A DNA stretch of 64,000 nt from Scolanthus callimorphus (Eukaryota > Cnidaria > Anthozoa > Actiniaria > Edwardsiidae). The stretch is from positions 30,025,404 to 30,089,403 of the forward strand of contig CM066916.1 of NCBI GenBank assembly GCA_033964015.1, in the 5' to 3' direction. Position 1 is the first letter of the stretch; each line of letters begins with the position of its first letter. The notes beneath the pieces were generated by a model. The model was given only the letters and a program-made list of their open reading frames with translations. It did no database searches and was not told where the DNA came from. The position numbers and the translations under genes are program-made. Positions 63,301 through 64,000 of this stretch are shown here, piece after piece.

Positions 63301-63670
63301 TTTTCCAGGGGTATTTTGCCGGAAAAAATGGAAATTCCAGGGGAGGGGGTCCTTTATGAGGGTGAACATTCCAGGGAATCGGGTCTATATTGGTGGTATC
63401 AATGAGACTAAGCTTCTCATACGTACTTCAAGTGCTTGTTTAAGCTCCGTGGTGCCTTCTGGATCAATAGTGATTCCCGGTACATTCGCCTTGGATGCCC
63501 CACCCTTAACCCCTTTGCCACTCTGTCGACCCTTGGCCCCCTTGTCCGGTTTGTCCGACTTTTCTTTGCTTGGCGAGGCCGAGGCGGTAGGTACTGTTAG
63601 AGAGGGAATCCAAGGCTGCATATAACCTTGGCATATTGCGTTACACAGCTGACAGAGAAGGATGATCTCC
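24032..63670 (-). CDS. CFAP46: CFAP46 (TTC40), central-pair ciliary protein, 3' part of gene, 49 exons seen
   Basis: CFAP46 is a large TPR-rich protein that, with CFAP54 and CFAP74, builds the C1d projection of the central-pair apparatus in motile cilia. The exon chain listed separately gives about 6.0 kb of coding sequence, roughly 2,000 codons. Vertebrate CFAP46 is about 2,700 residues, so several hundred N-terminal residues lie beyond the right edge. Identification rests on recalled family sequence: HHR-LLIFKHRVITKAKLG near 56.6-57.3 kb, and the C-terminal stretch VVLLVDDYLLQLPLEA, VDPYNDN, TFTAKWSGIMGADH, GFVFYGTERVL and RHWFNTVMYGVP. Helical-repeat segments (for example 43990-44220) alternate with Lys/Gly-rich linkers. 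All phases fit except exon 26 to 27, which is out by one base. Gene identity is strong; exact boundaries of a few exons are by-eye. Confidence 0.87.
25117..25750. mobile_element. Two abutting foldback elements in the last CFAP46 intron
   Basis: 25117-25508 has ends aaagcgtcgtctacac and its inverted form, with repeated ttgacaa motifs inside. 25506-25750 has ends ttaaaggggcactcgcacgc and its reverse complement. They share the few bases at the junction. The second belongs to the same family as 29335-29596 and 30133-30387. Confidence 0.8.
25861..26040. mobile_element. Long near-perfect palindrome
   Basis: Arms of about 75 bases starting cctgctcgcaggcgttggag, with ccaagatggcgg near the centre. 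It lies about 95 bases past the donor of CFAP46 exon 48. Confidence 0.88.
26135..26265 (-). CDS. CFAP46: CFAP46 exon 48 (CHAT-like core)
   Basis: Joined to exon 47 it reads TELCLEQPLETAMLFSMA then GAGCVISNAWNCTFDDN. Phase 2 in, phase 1 out. The E-P-E-A---MAGAG-VI---W---DD pattern is the typical C-terminal half of a CHAT domain. Acceptor TGTGAG is weak, donor GTAAGT strong. Confidence 0.85.
26565..26770. repeat. Repeat rich in CTTGCGCTTGTG / CACAAGCGCAAG
   Basis: Inverted ends (tggtactcactgg and related agtgagaacca) with internal cttgcgctt motifs. Related sequence at 45553-45680. Confidence 0.65.
26773..27210. mobile_element. Cluster of family B repeats
   Basis: Two or more copies of the cccagagctccc ... 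gaggctctgg ... catgcgcgaga repeat in alternating orientation. Another copy follows at 27470-27675. Confidence 0.75.
27722..27803 (-). CDS. CFAP46: CFAP46 exon 47
   Basis: Reads DVHLVFLMDQVQTNQSFP then RQGREDSTK plus two bases. Phase 1 in, phase 2 out. Acceptor TTGTAG, donor GTGAGA. The strand VHLVFLMD corresponds to where CHAT proteins carry their Cys, which is absent here. Confidence 0.83.
28433..28545 (-). CDS. CFAP46: CFAP46 exon 46 (CHAT-like core)
   Basis: Reads SVGEFQRLLFESSGFVFYG then TERVLGMLPPHMIAPMNIS. Phase 2 in, phase 1 out. GFVFYG occupies the place of the His-Gly strand end in CHAT/caspase-like proteins, with Tyr instead of His. Confidence 0.9.
29200..29302 (-). CDS. CFAP46: CFAP46 exon 45
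   Basis: Reads SSPDSPARVMNELITKYK then TFTAKWSGIMGADHLP. Phase 1 in, phase 2 out. This is a recognisable CFAP46 block (TFT-W-G-G--H). Confidence 0.88.
29335..29596. mobile_element. Foldback element, family C
   Basis: Opens ggggctctcgcacgctga-like and closes gagagcccctttaa-like. Its interior (attcgtccaccgtggaca) is shared with 30133-30387. Confidence 0.8.
29846..29881 (-). CDS. CFAP46: CFAP46 exon 44 (micro-exon)
   Basis: Thirty-six bases encoding YIVDPYNDNAEE when joined. The VDPY motif sits in the expected place in CFAP46. The acceptor (AAAAG) is weak and the donor GTAAGT strong. Phase 1 at both ends. Confidence 0.72.
30133..30387. mobile_element. Foldback element, family C
   Basis: Ends ttaaaggggcactcgcac and cgtgcgagagcccctttaa. 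Most of its length matches 29335-29596. Confidence 0.85.
30882..30948 (-). CDS. CFAP46: CFAP46 exon 43
   Basis: Reads GGKEAGASISKEGPVVDV then NNVR plus one base. The donor GTATCC is chosen because it gives the phase exon 44 needs. The more obvious GTGAGA four codon positions earlier does not. Confidence 0.75.
31151..31252 (-). CDS. CFAP46: CFAP46 exon 42 (Lys/Gly-rich linker)
   Basis: Thirty-four codons: GEGKGDGKKGGGGGKKND then KKEIPSTAKSKPNDKK. Two acceptors two bases apart are possible (GTCAG or CAGAG). Only the second keeps phase 0 with exon 41, so I use it. Donor GTACAC. Confidence 0.75.
32486..33802. mobile_element. Non-autonomous element carrying a 128-bp tandem array, copy 2
   Basis: Same left end and GC hairpin type (gcgggcgccgaaggcgcccgc) and same right end as the element at 21473-22615. 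About seven units share the 128-base period (accaaactt at 32700, 32828, 32956, 33084, 33212 and 33340), plus one shortened unit. Most contain gtcacgtgac and atgacgtcatcgatgacgtc. The right end touches the donor of CFAP46 exon 41. Confidence 0.85.
33804..33960 (-). CDS. CFAP46: CFAP46 exon 41 (start of CHAT-like region)
   Basis: Reads NADTISDTVVLLVDDYLL, QLPLEAISTFLVRRVTSL, then SRDFSIQFLYHRLHQMK. Phase 2 in, phase 0 out. The pattern (hydrophobic strand, LPLEAI, then V.SLS.DFS) is the usual opening of a CHAT domain and is conserved in CFAP46. The donor is GTAATA, and all of it except the first G lies in a repeat element. Confidence 0.9.
34651..34727 (-). CDS. CFAP46: CFAP46 exon 40
   Basis: Reads SHFQDVVAAVEAYLDPVL then TKLQPVL. 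Phase 0 in, phase 2 out. Acceptor TTCCAG, donor GTAACC. Confidence 0.82.
34760..35060. repeat. ACAG-rich simple repeat in CFAP46 intron
   Basis: Interrupted runs of ACAG/ACGG tetranucleotides (acagacagacggacag and similar) fill most of the intron between exons 39 and 40. Apparent frames over it are compositional. Confidence 0.9.
35081..35125 (-). CDS. CFAP46: CFAP46 exon 39 (micro-exon)
   Basis: Fifteen codons in phase 0, DPSDAVTNQRDDQLQ. Acceptor TTTCAG after a pyrimidine tract, donor GTGATT. Confidence 0.72.
35239..35426 (-). CDS. CFAP46: CFAP46 exon 38 (coiled-coil-like)
   Basis: Reads VPNKALITRAKVNAKDLD, then a charged helical stretch (HQREQHRKMIGSLEEQLEK). Phase 1 in, phase 0 out. Acceptor TTCCAG, donor GTAATA. 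Confidence 0.82.
35518..35603 (-). CDS. CFAP46: CFAP46 exon 37
   Basis: Found from the phase gap between exons 36 and 38. It reads RTYLYGAVLDKGRSSVAS then GKPSKQTGAVP plus one base, so phase 2 in and phase 1 out. Acceptor ACCAG, donor GTAAAC. Confidence 0.8.
35962..36062 (-). CDS. CFAP46: CFAP46 exon 36
   Basis: Reads AWRRLSVMRNHLELTKEF then AITNMQFVVLQHSED. Phase 0 in, phase 2 out. Acceptor TTACAG, donor GTAAGT. Confidence 0.85.
36188..36591. mobile_element. Foldback element with ~45-base terminal inverted repeats
   Basis: Left taaaggccggtttacactt and right aagtgtagaccggccttta are inverted copies. TA on each side may be the target duplication. It ends about 10 bases from the donor of CFAP46 exon 35. 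Confidence 0.85.
36601..36777 (-). CDS. CFAP46: CFAP46 exon 35
   Basis: Fifty-nine codons in phase 0, SCYMSQRLEEVLSRAQAD then RQASLMRQRRVLNAVEFL. Acceptor ACCAG, donor GTGAGT. A foldback element starts about 10 bases past the donor. Confidence 0.84.
36828..37066. mobile_element. Inverted-repeat element, family D
   Basis: Ends cttaaagagcctgtgttag and its rough inverse. The interior matches 47024-47265, 49185-49395, 60695-60870 and part of 11960-12115 (gccgccattttg, atcggctgatttagaga). Confidence 0.8.
37453..37542 (-). CDS. CFAP46: CFAP46 exon 34
   Basis: Thirty codons in phase 0, DLVRQAAYELVECIGNHD then TSTSAQYLALYQ, helical. Acceptor CCACAG, donor GTGAAT. Confidence 0.85.
37639..37728 (-). 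CDS. CFAP46: CFAP46 exon 33
   Basis: Thirty codons in phase 0, EEYTTSKRFMAQAGECLA then QAVQIGLKAGLR. Acceptor TTTTAG, donor GTAGGT. Confidence 0.83.
38190..38240. repeat. 3' tail of a CR1/L2-type retroposon
   Basis: (CAGA)n directly followed by ctttatttatac, the same arrangement as the tail of the element at 8676. Only the end is recognisable. Confidence 0.5.
38317..38485. mobile_element. Long near-perfect palindrome
   Basis: gcctgcgtagcaagcgtttc and gaaacgcttgctacgcaggc at the ends, with arms of about 80 bases continuous to a short centre near 38400. About 33 bases from the donor of CFAP46 exon 32. Confidence 0.9.
38519..38695 (-). CDS. CFAP46: CFAP46 exon 32 (acidic linker)
   Basis: Fifty-nine codons in phase 0. 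A Pro/Glu-rich acidic linker (QEEGTLEEGAEDEVEGEK) is followed by a helix (REILKYTSQALQLN). Acceptor CGTCAG, donor GTGAGT. Confidence 0.82.
39349..39435 (-). CDS. CFAP46: CFAP46 exon 31
   Basis: Twenty-nine codons in phase 0, TLFVLGRCLRALSSHTAP then DAENQWKDLEQ, TPR-like. Acceptor TTTTAG, donor GTACGC. Confidence 0.82.
39784..40105. mobile_element. Foldback element
   Basis: aatgtcctctgattttccgt near 39785 recurs inverted near 39905-39925, with tataagaggac/gtcctcttata inner arms. Ends in ttgtggtataattggc just before the donor of CFAP46 exon 30. Confidence 0.75.
40114..40192 (-). CDS. CFAP46: CFAP46 exon 30
   Basis: Reads KSLPVDIMMHLSVAHGMA then CGVMSLKAK. Phase 2 in, phase 0 out. Acceptor TCTAG, donor GTAATG. 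A repeat rich in inverted sequence ends about 8 bases past the donor. Confidence 0.78.
40200..40830. repeat. 21-bp minisatellite, roughly 28 units
   Basis: Tandem unit CATATGGACCGACAAGGAC plus two variable bases, inside the intron between CFAP46 exons 29 and 30. Because 21 is a multiple of three, several frames stay open and mimic a repetitive protein (YGPTRT, MDRQG, VGPYVFL). I do not call these genes. Confidence 0.95.
40923..40990 (-). CDS. CFAP46: CFAP46 exon 29
   Basis: Reads MIDDFVRSESTVQGDQEW then KQTT. Phase 0 in, phase 2 out. Acceptor ATCAG, donor GTAAGA. The next intron holds a 21-bp minisatellite. Confidence 0.78.
41294..41452 (-). CDS. CFAP46: CFAP46 exon 28
   Basis: Fifty-three codons in phase 0, TRALSLPVQRAAVEVRLA then DIMVDMFVQFSQEDRVRR, helical. 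Acceptor TCACAG, donor GTAAGT. Confidence 0.86.
41658..41738 (-). CDS. CFAP46: CFAP46 exon 27
   Basis: Twenty-seven codons, AYCILKEATSIADAVLFD then VQSTSALSE. Only this frame is open, and a TAG immediately precedes it, so the acceptor CTCTAG is fixed. Donor GTAAAT. Confidence 0.8.
41958..42100 (-). CDS. CFAP46: CFAP46 exon 26 (frame problem at its 3' end)
   Basis: Reads YLRRAGENLTQLGYRCEA, then KIMMREAAIKRIFAEQTE, and ends ERHNAFW plus two bases before GTAAGT. Exon 27 needs phase 0, so the two do not join in frame. One more T in the TTTT run near 41963-41966 would fix the phase. It could be a real one-base deletion, an assembly error or an unseen splice choice. Confidence 0.78.
42401..42494 (-). 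CDS. CFAP46: CFAP46 exon 25
   Basis: Reads RLGMIMSDHLVNNTKERL then RDEQSYKKLYTSCQ. Phase 2 in, phase 0 out. Acceptor TTGTAG, donor GTAGAG. Confidence 0.83.
42520..42985. repeat. AAAC/AAGC-rich simple sequence in CFAP46 intron
   Basis: Interrupted aacaaacaagcaagcaaac runs and a partial internal duplication (aatagccatacta near 42500 and 42655). Leu/Phe/Cys-rich frames on the other strand are compositional. Confidence 0.85.
42990..43379. repeat. 65-bp minisatellite, six units, containing the exon 24 splice donor
   Basis: Units start near 42990, 43055, 43120, 43185, 43250 and 43315, exactly 65 bases apart and almost identical. Each contains the 3' end of CFAP46 exon 24, its GTGAGT donor (minus strand) and about 25 intron bases. 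Confidence 0.95.
43343..43449 (-). CDS. CFAP46: CFAP46 exon 24 (3' end amplified in a minisatellite)
   Basis: Reads ARSILVQAKTAFQDLSED then NMSDYVEAVLEA, phase 0 in, phase 2 out, donor GTGAGT. The last roughly 36 exon bases with the donor are repeated in a 65-bp array reaching to 42990. Only this copy has the upstream acceptor (TCCCAG), so it is taken as the functional exon. Confidence 0.8.
43566..43796. mobile_element. Foldback element, family E
   Basis: Ends taaagcccggttcacact and its imperfect inverse near 43770-43796, with acgacataacgacat subterminal repeats. A disrupted copy is at 59118-59420. Confidence 0.8.
43990..44220 (-). CDS. CFAP46: CFAP46 exon 23 (TPR-like)
   Basis: Seventy-seven codons in phase 0 with clear TPR-style helices: LFYLAVLSLAESNWGQAT and LLLEAQKLKGDQRFWLN. 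Acceptor TTGTAG, donor GTATGT. Confidence 0.88.
44654..44695 (-). CDS. CFAP46: CFAP46 exon 22 (micro-exon)
   Basis: Fourteen codons in phase 0, VARQLLNEANISSR, with acceptor TTTCAG and donor GTGAGT. The helix completes the TPR-like series started in exon 21. Confidence 0.75.
45195..45441 (-). CDS. CFAP46: CFAP46 exon 21
   Basis: Charged coiled-coil-like start (KAREEIEIWKEKQRQVQYEE) and a helical end (CNRELWTEQAALLIKQ). Phase 2 in, phase 0 out. Acceptor TTGCAG, donor GTAGAG. Confidence 0.85.
45940..46038 (-). CDS. CFAP46: CFAP46 exon 20
   Basis: Reads RAIELCQELNLTSGITHH then EKVAGSFLLTEQDQA. Phase 2 at both ends. Acceptor CTCTAG, donor GTATGT. Confidence 0.82.
46470..46618 (-). CDS. CFAP46: CFAP46 exon 19
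   Basis: Reads MLSVHYLETLLDDLRELG then FHHLGLPVVAMQQFIAEH, strongly helical. Phase 0 in, phase 2 out. Acceptor CTCTAG after a pyrimidine tract, donor GTATGA. Confidence 0.86.
47024..47265. mobile_element. Inverted-repeat element, family D
   Basis: Reverse-oriented relative of 36828-37066. Ends aaaatggcggctgacacagg ctcttta about 10 bases from the donor of CFAP46 exon 18. Confidence 0.75.
47275..47340 (-). CDS. CFAP46: CFAP46 exon 18
   Basis: Twenty-two codons in phase 0, LQEYFKCDVTGTMINKNT then FRKS. Acceptor GTTAG, donor GTAAGC. A foldback repeat ends about 11 bases past this donor. Confidence 0.75.
47491..47574 (-). CDS. CFAP46: CFAP46 exon 17
   Basis: Twenty-eight codons in phase 0, SQGKADRGPKTCMPTSMD then GWSTFELPEK. 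Acceptor TGTAG, donor GTACAT. Confidence 0.75.
48322..48384 (-). CDS. CFAP46: CFAP46 exon 16
   Basis: Twenty-one codons in phase 0, GALPRVAYFVYQTKAWIT then DAT. Acceptor TTTCAG after a pyrimidine tract. The donor is GTCAGT, a less common but plausible form. Confidence 0.68.
48697..49146. mobile_element. Family F foldback element with internal 32-bp minisatellite
   Basis: Ends tagagcggattttagatga and ccactgaaatccgcttta. Inside, eight 32-base units (aatcaggagtggaagccatt...) run from 48753 to about 49008. The repeat yields short repetitive frames that are not genes. Confidence 0.82.
49423..49772. mobile_element. Foldback element rich in GTTGCA
   Basis: Ends with inverted copies of the gttgcaacgtgtaac type and many inner ttgcagc/gctgcaa motifs. 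Confidence 0.7.
49896..49994 (-). CDS. CFAP46: CFAP46 exon 15
   Basis: Thirty-three codons in phase 0, VSIHFAEKMVKEGGKPGE then a Lys-rich end (RGKDKKESKE). Acceptor CGTCAG, donor GTAACG. It is separated from exon 14 by a 3.1 kb intron. Confidence 0.78.
50371..50463 (-). mobile_element. Pol III-type SINE head: tRNA-like half joined to 5S-like half
   Basis: On the minus strand, 50463 to about 50427 reads as a tRNA 5' half (gtccccgtggcgcagttggt, then aagcgc), including an A box. About 50420 to 50371 reads as 5S rRNA internal promoter (gttaagcacgatccggc, then agtatttggatgggtgaccg), with A, intermediate and C boxes recognisable. The body would extend to lower coordinates; its end is not clear. 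Confidence 0.6.
51645..51746. mobile_element. Short palindrome
   Basis: aataacatgacttttg at the left and caaaagtcatgttatt at the right, with ggcatatagtt/aactatatgcc inner arms. Confidence 0.8.
52095..52395. repeat. G/C-tract bounded inverted repeat
   Basis: ggggtgctcgtcg near 52123 and cgacgagcacccc near 52328 are inverted, with aggtacc/ggtacct inside and homopolymer C/G edges. Confidence 0.7.
52570..52790. mobile_element. Family B repeat
   Basis: cccagagcacccggctcgt ... ggaggctctggtgacaac ... gagcccgggagttctgg; same family as 12236-12432. Confidence 0.75.
53124..53371 (-). CDS. CFAP46: CFAP46 exon 14
   Basis: Long exon. An acidic start (DADDDEQSDSN) is followed by RQLETLCRVHVMLAQVAG then PHYTDYVLLAYGFLNRIWQ. 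Phase 1 in, phase 0 out. Acceptor TTATAG, donor GTACAG. Confidence 0.85.
53812..53878 (-). CDS. CFAP46: CFAP46 exon 13
   Basis: Found by following the frame: exon 12 ends in phase 0 and exon 14 needs phase 1. This exon reads FLWAADILVAKTSPNAG then GSPTK plus one base. Acceptor TTACAG, donor GTAATC. It supplies exactly the missing phase change. Confidence 0.8.
54312..54694. mobile_element. Foldback element
   Basis: Ends aatagacctttttccaaaat and ttttggaaaaaggtctatt are inverted copies, with gccgcc/ggcggc next to them. Confidence 0.85.
55033..55128 (-). CDS. CFAP46: CFAP46 exon 12
   Basis: Thirty-two codons in phase 0, SPESDWQKVDYLLEFGEW then LFINEYPVADALDQ. Acceptor TGTAG, donor GTGTGT. TPR-like helix pair. 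Confidence 0.85.
55195..55515. mobile_element. Nested foldback elements
   Basis: An inner element (gtattcacaccagaggcga to its inverse ctctagtgtgaatac, about 55258-55472) interrupts an outer repeat whose halves read gagctcccgacgaac and gttcgtcgggagctc. Confidence 0.75.
56199..56306 (-). CDS. CFAP46: CFAP46 exon 11
   Basis: Thirty-six codons in phase 0, starting NENEEVLSSMWRHVALNS and ending YQNAIEALE, with acceptor CATAG and donor GTATGT. Confidence 0.82.
56567..56642 (-). CDS. CFAP46: CFAP46 exon 10
   Basis: Reads LLIFKHRVITKAKLGRNV then IFDMGKFK, phase 2 in and phase 0 out, donor GTAAGT. The HRLLIFKHxVxxKAKLG motif spanning exons 9 and 10 is one I recognise from CFAP46 of other animals. 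Confidence 0.88.
56808..57182. mobile_element. Two adjacent foldback elements
   Basis: 56808-57016 has taatagacctctttcgcttg against the inverse near 56990-57016, with inner atcacatg/catgtgat. 57057-57182 has tatcacacggcatccatctt against aagatggctgccgtgcgata. Confidence 0.78.
57248..57318 (-). CDS. CFAP46: CFAP46 exon 9
   Basis: Short exon reading CDWEQGLRAMDQAIKDMP then RTHHR, phase 0 in and phase 2 out, donor GTAAGT. Joined to exon 10 it forms a conserved family motif. Confidence 0.85.
57645..58098. mobile_element. Family F foldback elements
   Basis: tagagcggatttcacatgac near 57647 is inverted at about 57862-57882, and a further end lies near 58077-58098 (gtcatacgaaatctgctcta). Confidence 0.78.
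58162..58340 (-). CDS. CFAP46: CFAP46 exon 8
   Basis: Continues the Lys/Gly-rich linker (GDKGKGSGKGDKLERG), then turns helical (AYDEELMMRAAMYGVLFQAY). The donor is either GTAAAA (exon edge 58162) or GTACCA (exon edge 58168). Both keep phase 0, so the edge is uncertain by two codons. Confidence 0.78.
58815..58876. repeat. Hexamer repeat ACAGGT next to CFAP46 exon 7 donor
   Basis: About ten imperfect copies of acaggt/ataggt. On the minus strand it is pyrimidine-purine alternating and lies 14 or more bases inside the intron. Confidence 0.85.
58891..59044 (-). CDS. CFAP46: CFAP46 exon 7 (Glu/Lys-rich linker)
   Basis: Begins with six Glu residues, then a Lys/Asp/Gly-rich tract ending KDKEKDKGK. 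Phase 0 in, phase 1 out. The donor GTTAGA is weak, but the frame joins exon 8 exactly. Low-complexity charged linker, probably disordered. Confidence 0.72.
59118..59420. mobile_element. Family F element inserted into a family E element
   Basis: A family E left end (taagcccggtgcacgctagc) stops at about 59142. A complete family F foldback (gagcagatttcgtatgactg to its inverse) follows, and at about 59325 family E sequence resumes (acgacataaggacgttatgt). TA flanks the insertion on both sides. Confidence 0.85.
59567..59744 (-). CDS. CFAP46: CFAP46 exon 6
   Basis: Reads RFGQKAVNYDLVITSARH then YWNAIQPFIGEPIEREL and ends GKGQGKEDE. Phase 2 in, phase 0 out, with a good acceptor (CCGCAG) and donor (GTAAGG). 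GC-rich relative to the surrounding introns, as expected for conserved coding sequence. Confidence 0.85.
59864..60027. mobile_element. Foldback element, family A
   Basis: Copy of the 4608-4787 element, sharing gtgttcggatttcccatggc and the gggtttctgcagaaattccc end. Confidence 0.85.
60407..60547 (-). CDS. CFAP46: CFAP46 exon 5
   Basis: Continues phase 2 from exon 4 and reads SVFKHKVVVEQEMLYYAS then MGQSLIKNMQGKND. It ends in phase 2 with donor GTAAAC. The first part of this exon and its acceptor are duplicated just upstream on the gene strand at about 60597-60695. Confidence 0.8.
60597..60695 (-). repeat. Partial tandem duplicate of CFAP46 exon 5 5' part and acceptor
   Basis: Near-copy of 60490-60587, offset 107 bases, including the CTAG acceptor and about 18 codons (VFKHKVVVEQEMLYYASVV). 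The three differences I see inside the codons are silent. There is no donor after it, so it is probably not a usable exon. Confidence 0.85.
61221..61402 (-). CDS. CFAP46: CFAP46 exon 4 (TPR-like)
   Basis: Starts TVKMVETSKWTDRLVELE. The following WSRLAVLAFNSSNHELVI...AMAFAENSL pattern is TPR-like (paired helices with small residues at the packing positions). Phase 0 in, phase 2 out. Donor GTATAT. Confidence 0.82.
61478..61946. mobile_element. Family F foldback sequences
   Basis: One end begins near 61478 (agagcggatttcgcatgact). A full copy spans about 61784-61946, with gccgcgacc inner arms. Confidence 0.75.
62068..62175 (-). CDS. CFAP46: CFAP46 exon 3
   Basis: Thirty-six codons, phase 0 at both ends, beginning SPHSQGPMSRSLCAVEML and ending CPTLAE. 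Acceptor TTTAG, donor GTACGT. Confidence 0.78.
62838..62987 (-). CDS. CFAP46: CFAP46 exon 2
   Basis: Fifty codons, phase 0 at both ends, starting VIEYSLTVTNGSEPKDL and ending NKNLGHDDE. Acceptor CTAG, donor GTAAAC. Amphipathic helical character. Confidence 0.8.
63185..63395. repeat. TTCCAGGGG-rich repeat
   Basis: Several spaced copies of aaattccaggggaggggg between CFAP46 exons 1 and 2, directly before the exon 1 donor. Confidence 0.7.
63427..63670 (-). CDS. CFAP46: CFAP46 exon 1 (first in window)
   Basis: Opens after a T-rich tract and CAG. The first base completes a codon from an exon outside the window. The peptide begins EIILLCQLCNAICQGY, followed by a Lys/Gly/Ser-rich linker, and ends TELKQALE. 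The donor is GTACGT, and the exon ends in phase 0. Confidence 0.75.
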
Positions 63671-64000
63671 CTGAAAAAAAAAAGAGGAATTCAATGATAA
63701 AATTCATAATGTCTTTACTACGTCATAGTAACCAAACTCGTCTGCAGTTACTTGCATATGAGCGTACACCGTGGACACTTTTCGCGCTTGTTCAAGTTTG
63801 AAACAATTACGTTACCAACGACGGAAGGATATGTTTTTAGGCCGCTTTCGGGACGCTTCCAAAGCAAAACGACAGCCAATCAAAAAGCAGATTTTCAATG
63901 ATGCACGCACCCACATGGGTTTGCGAGACAGATTAAATTTGGTTTAAATTTGATCATGGCAATGTTACTGTAGCGTAGATTTTGCTAGGGGTACAATTTA
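63671..64000. other. CFAP46 intron sequence up to the right edge
   Basis: No exon I can support. A possible donor near 63745-63750 follows a frame that does not look like the protein family. Confidence 0.4.

Noticed and set aside
63745..63850. Possible further CFAP46 exon upstream of exon 1 (frame with REKCPRCTLICK)
   Set aside because: The phase would fit, but the peptide resembles a zinc ribbon not expected here, and no good acceptor is seen.

Overview
The window reads as animal nuclear DNA. It is AT-leaning, has many short exons with GT-AG introns, and carries a heavy load of short inverted-repeat elements, minisatellites and a non-LTR retrotransposon. The gene content and the style of repeats fit a cnidarian, most likely a hexacorallian such as a stony coral or sea anemone. 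That assignment is inference, since no marker gene fixes the species.

Two genes lie on the minus strand. The right part (24032 to 63670, running off the right edge) is most of a CFAP46 (TTC40) gene. CFAP46 is a TPR-rich protein of the C1d projection of the ciliary central pair. I traced 49 exons by eye, about 6.0 kb of coding sequence or roughly 2,000 codons, ending at a real stop and a nearby AATAAA. Exon phases agree at every junction except one (exon 26 to 27), which points to a one-base deletion in a T run or a sequence error. The upstream N-terminal part lies outside the window.

The left part (76 to 20346, running off the left edge) is the 5' half of a secreted or membrane leucine-rich-repeat gene. 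It has a signal peptide, a cysteine-rich LRR N-cap, and then 72- or 69-base exons, each coding one repeat with the same splice phase. This architecture and several repeat sequences resemble the LGR family of LRR-containing G-protein-coupled receptors. Its second traced intron (about 13.5 kb) holds a decayed CR1/L2-like retrotransposon at 8676-11960.

Between the two genes (20347-24031), and throughout the introns, the DNA is mostly repeats. There are foldback (MITE-like) elements from several families, some nested. Two related elements carry 128-bp tandem arrays with CRE-like palindromes. Minisatellites have 65-bp, 32-bp and 21-bp units, and one short sequence on the minus strand joins a tRNA-like half to a 5S-like half. 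The most interesting observations are a degenerate CHAT (caspase-like) domain at the CFAP46 C-terminus, a minisatellite that copies a splice donor six times, a repeat element abutting and partly forming a splice donor, and the tRNA/5S hybrid.
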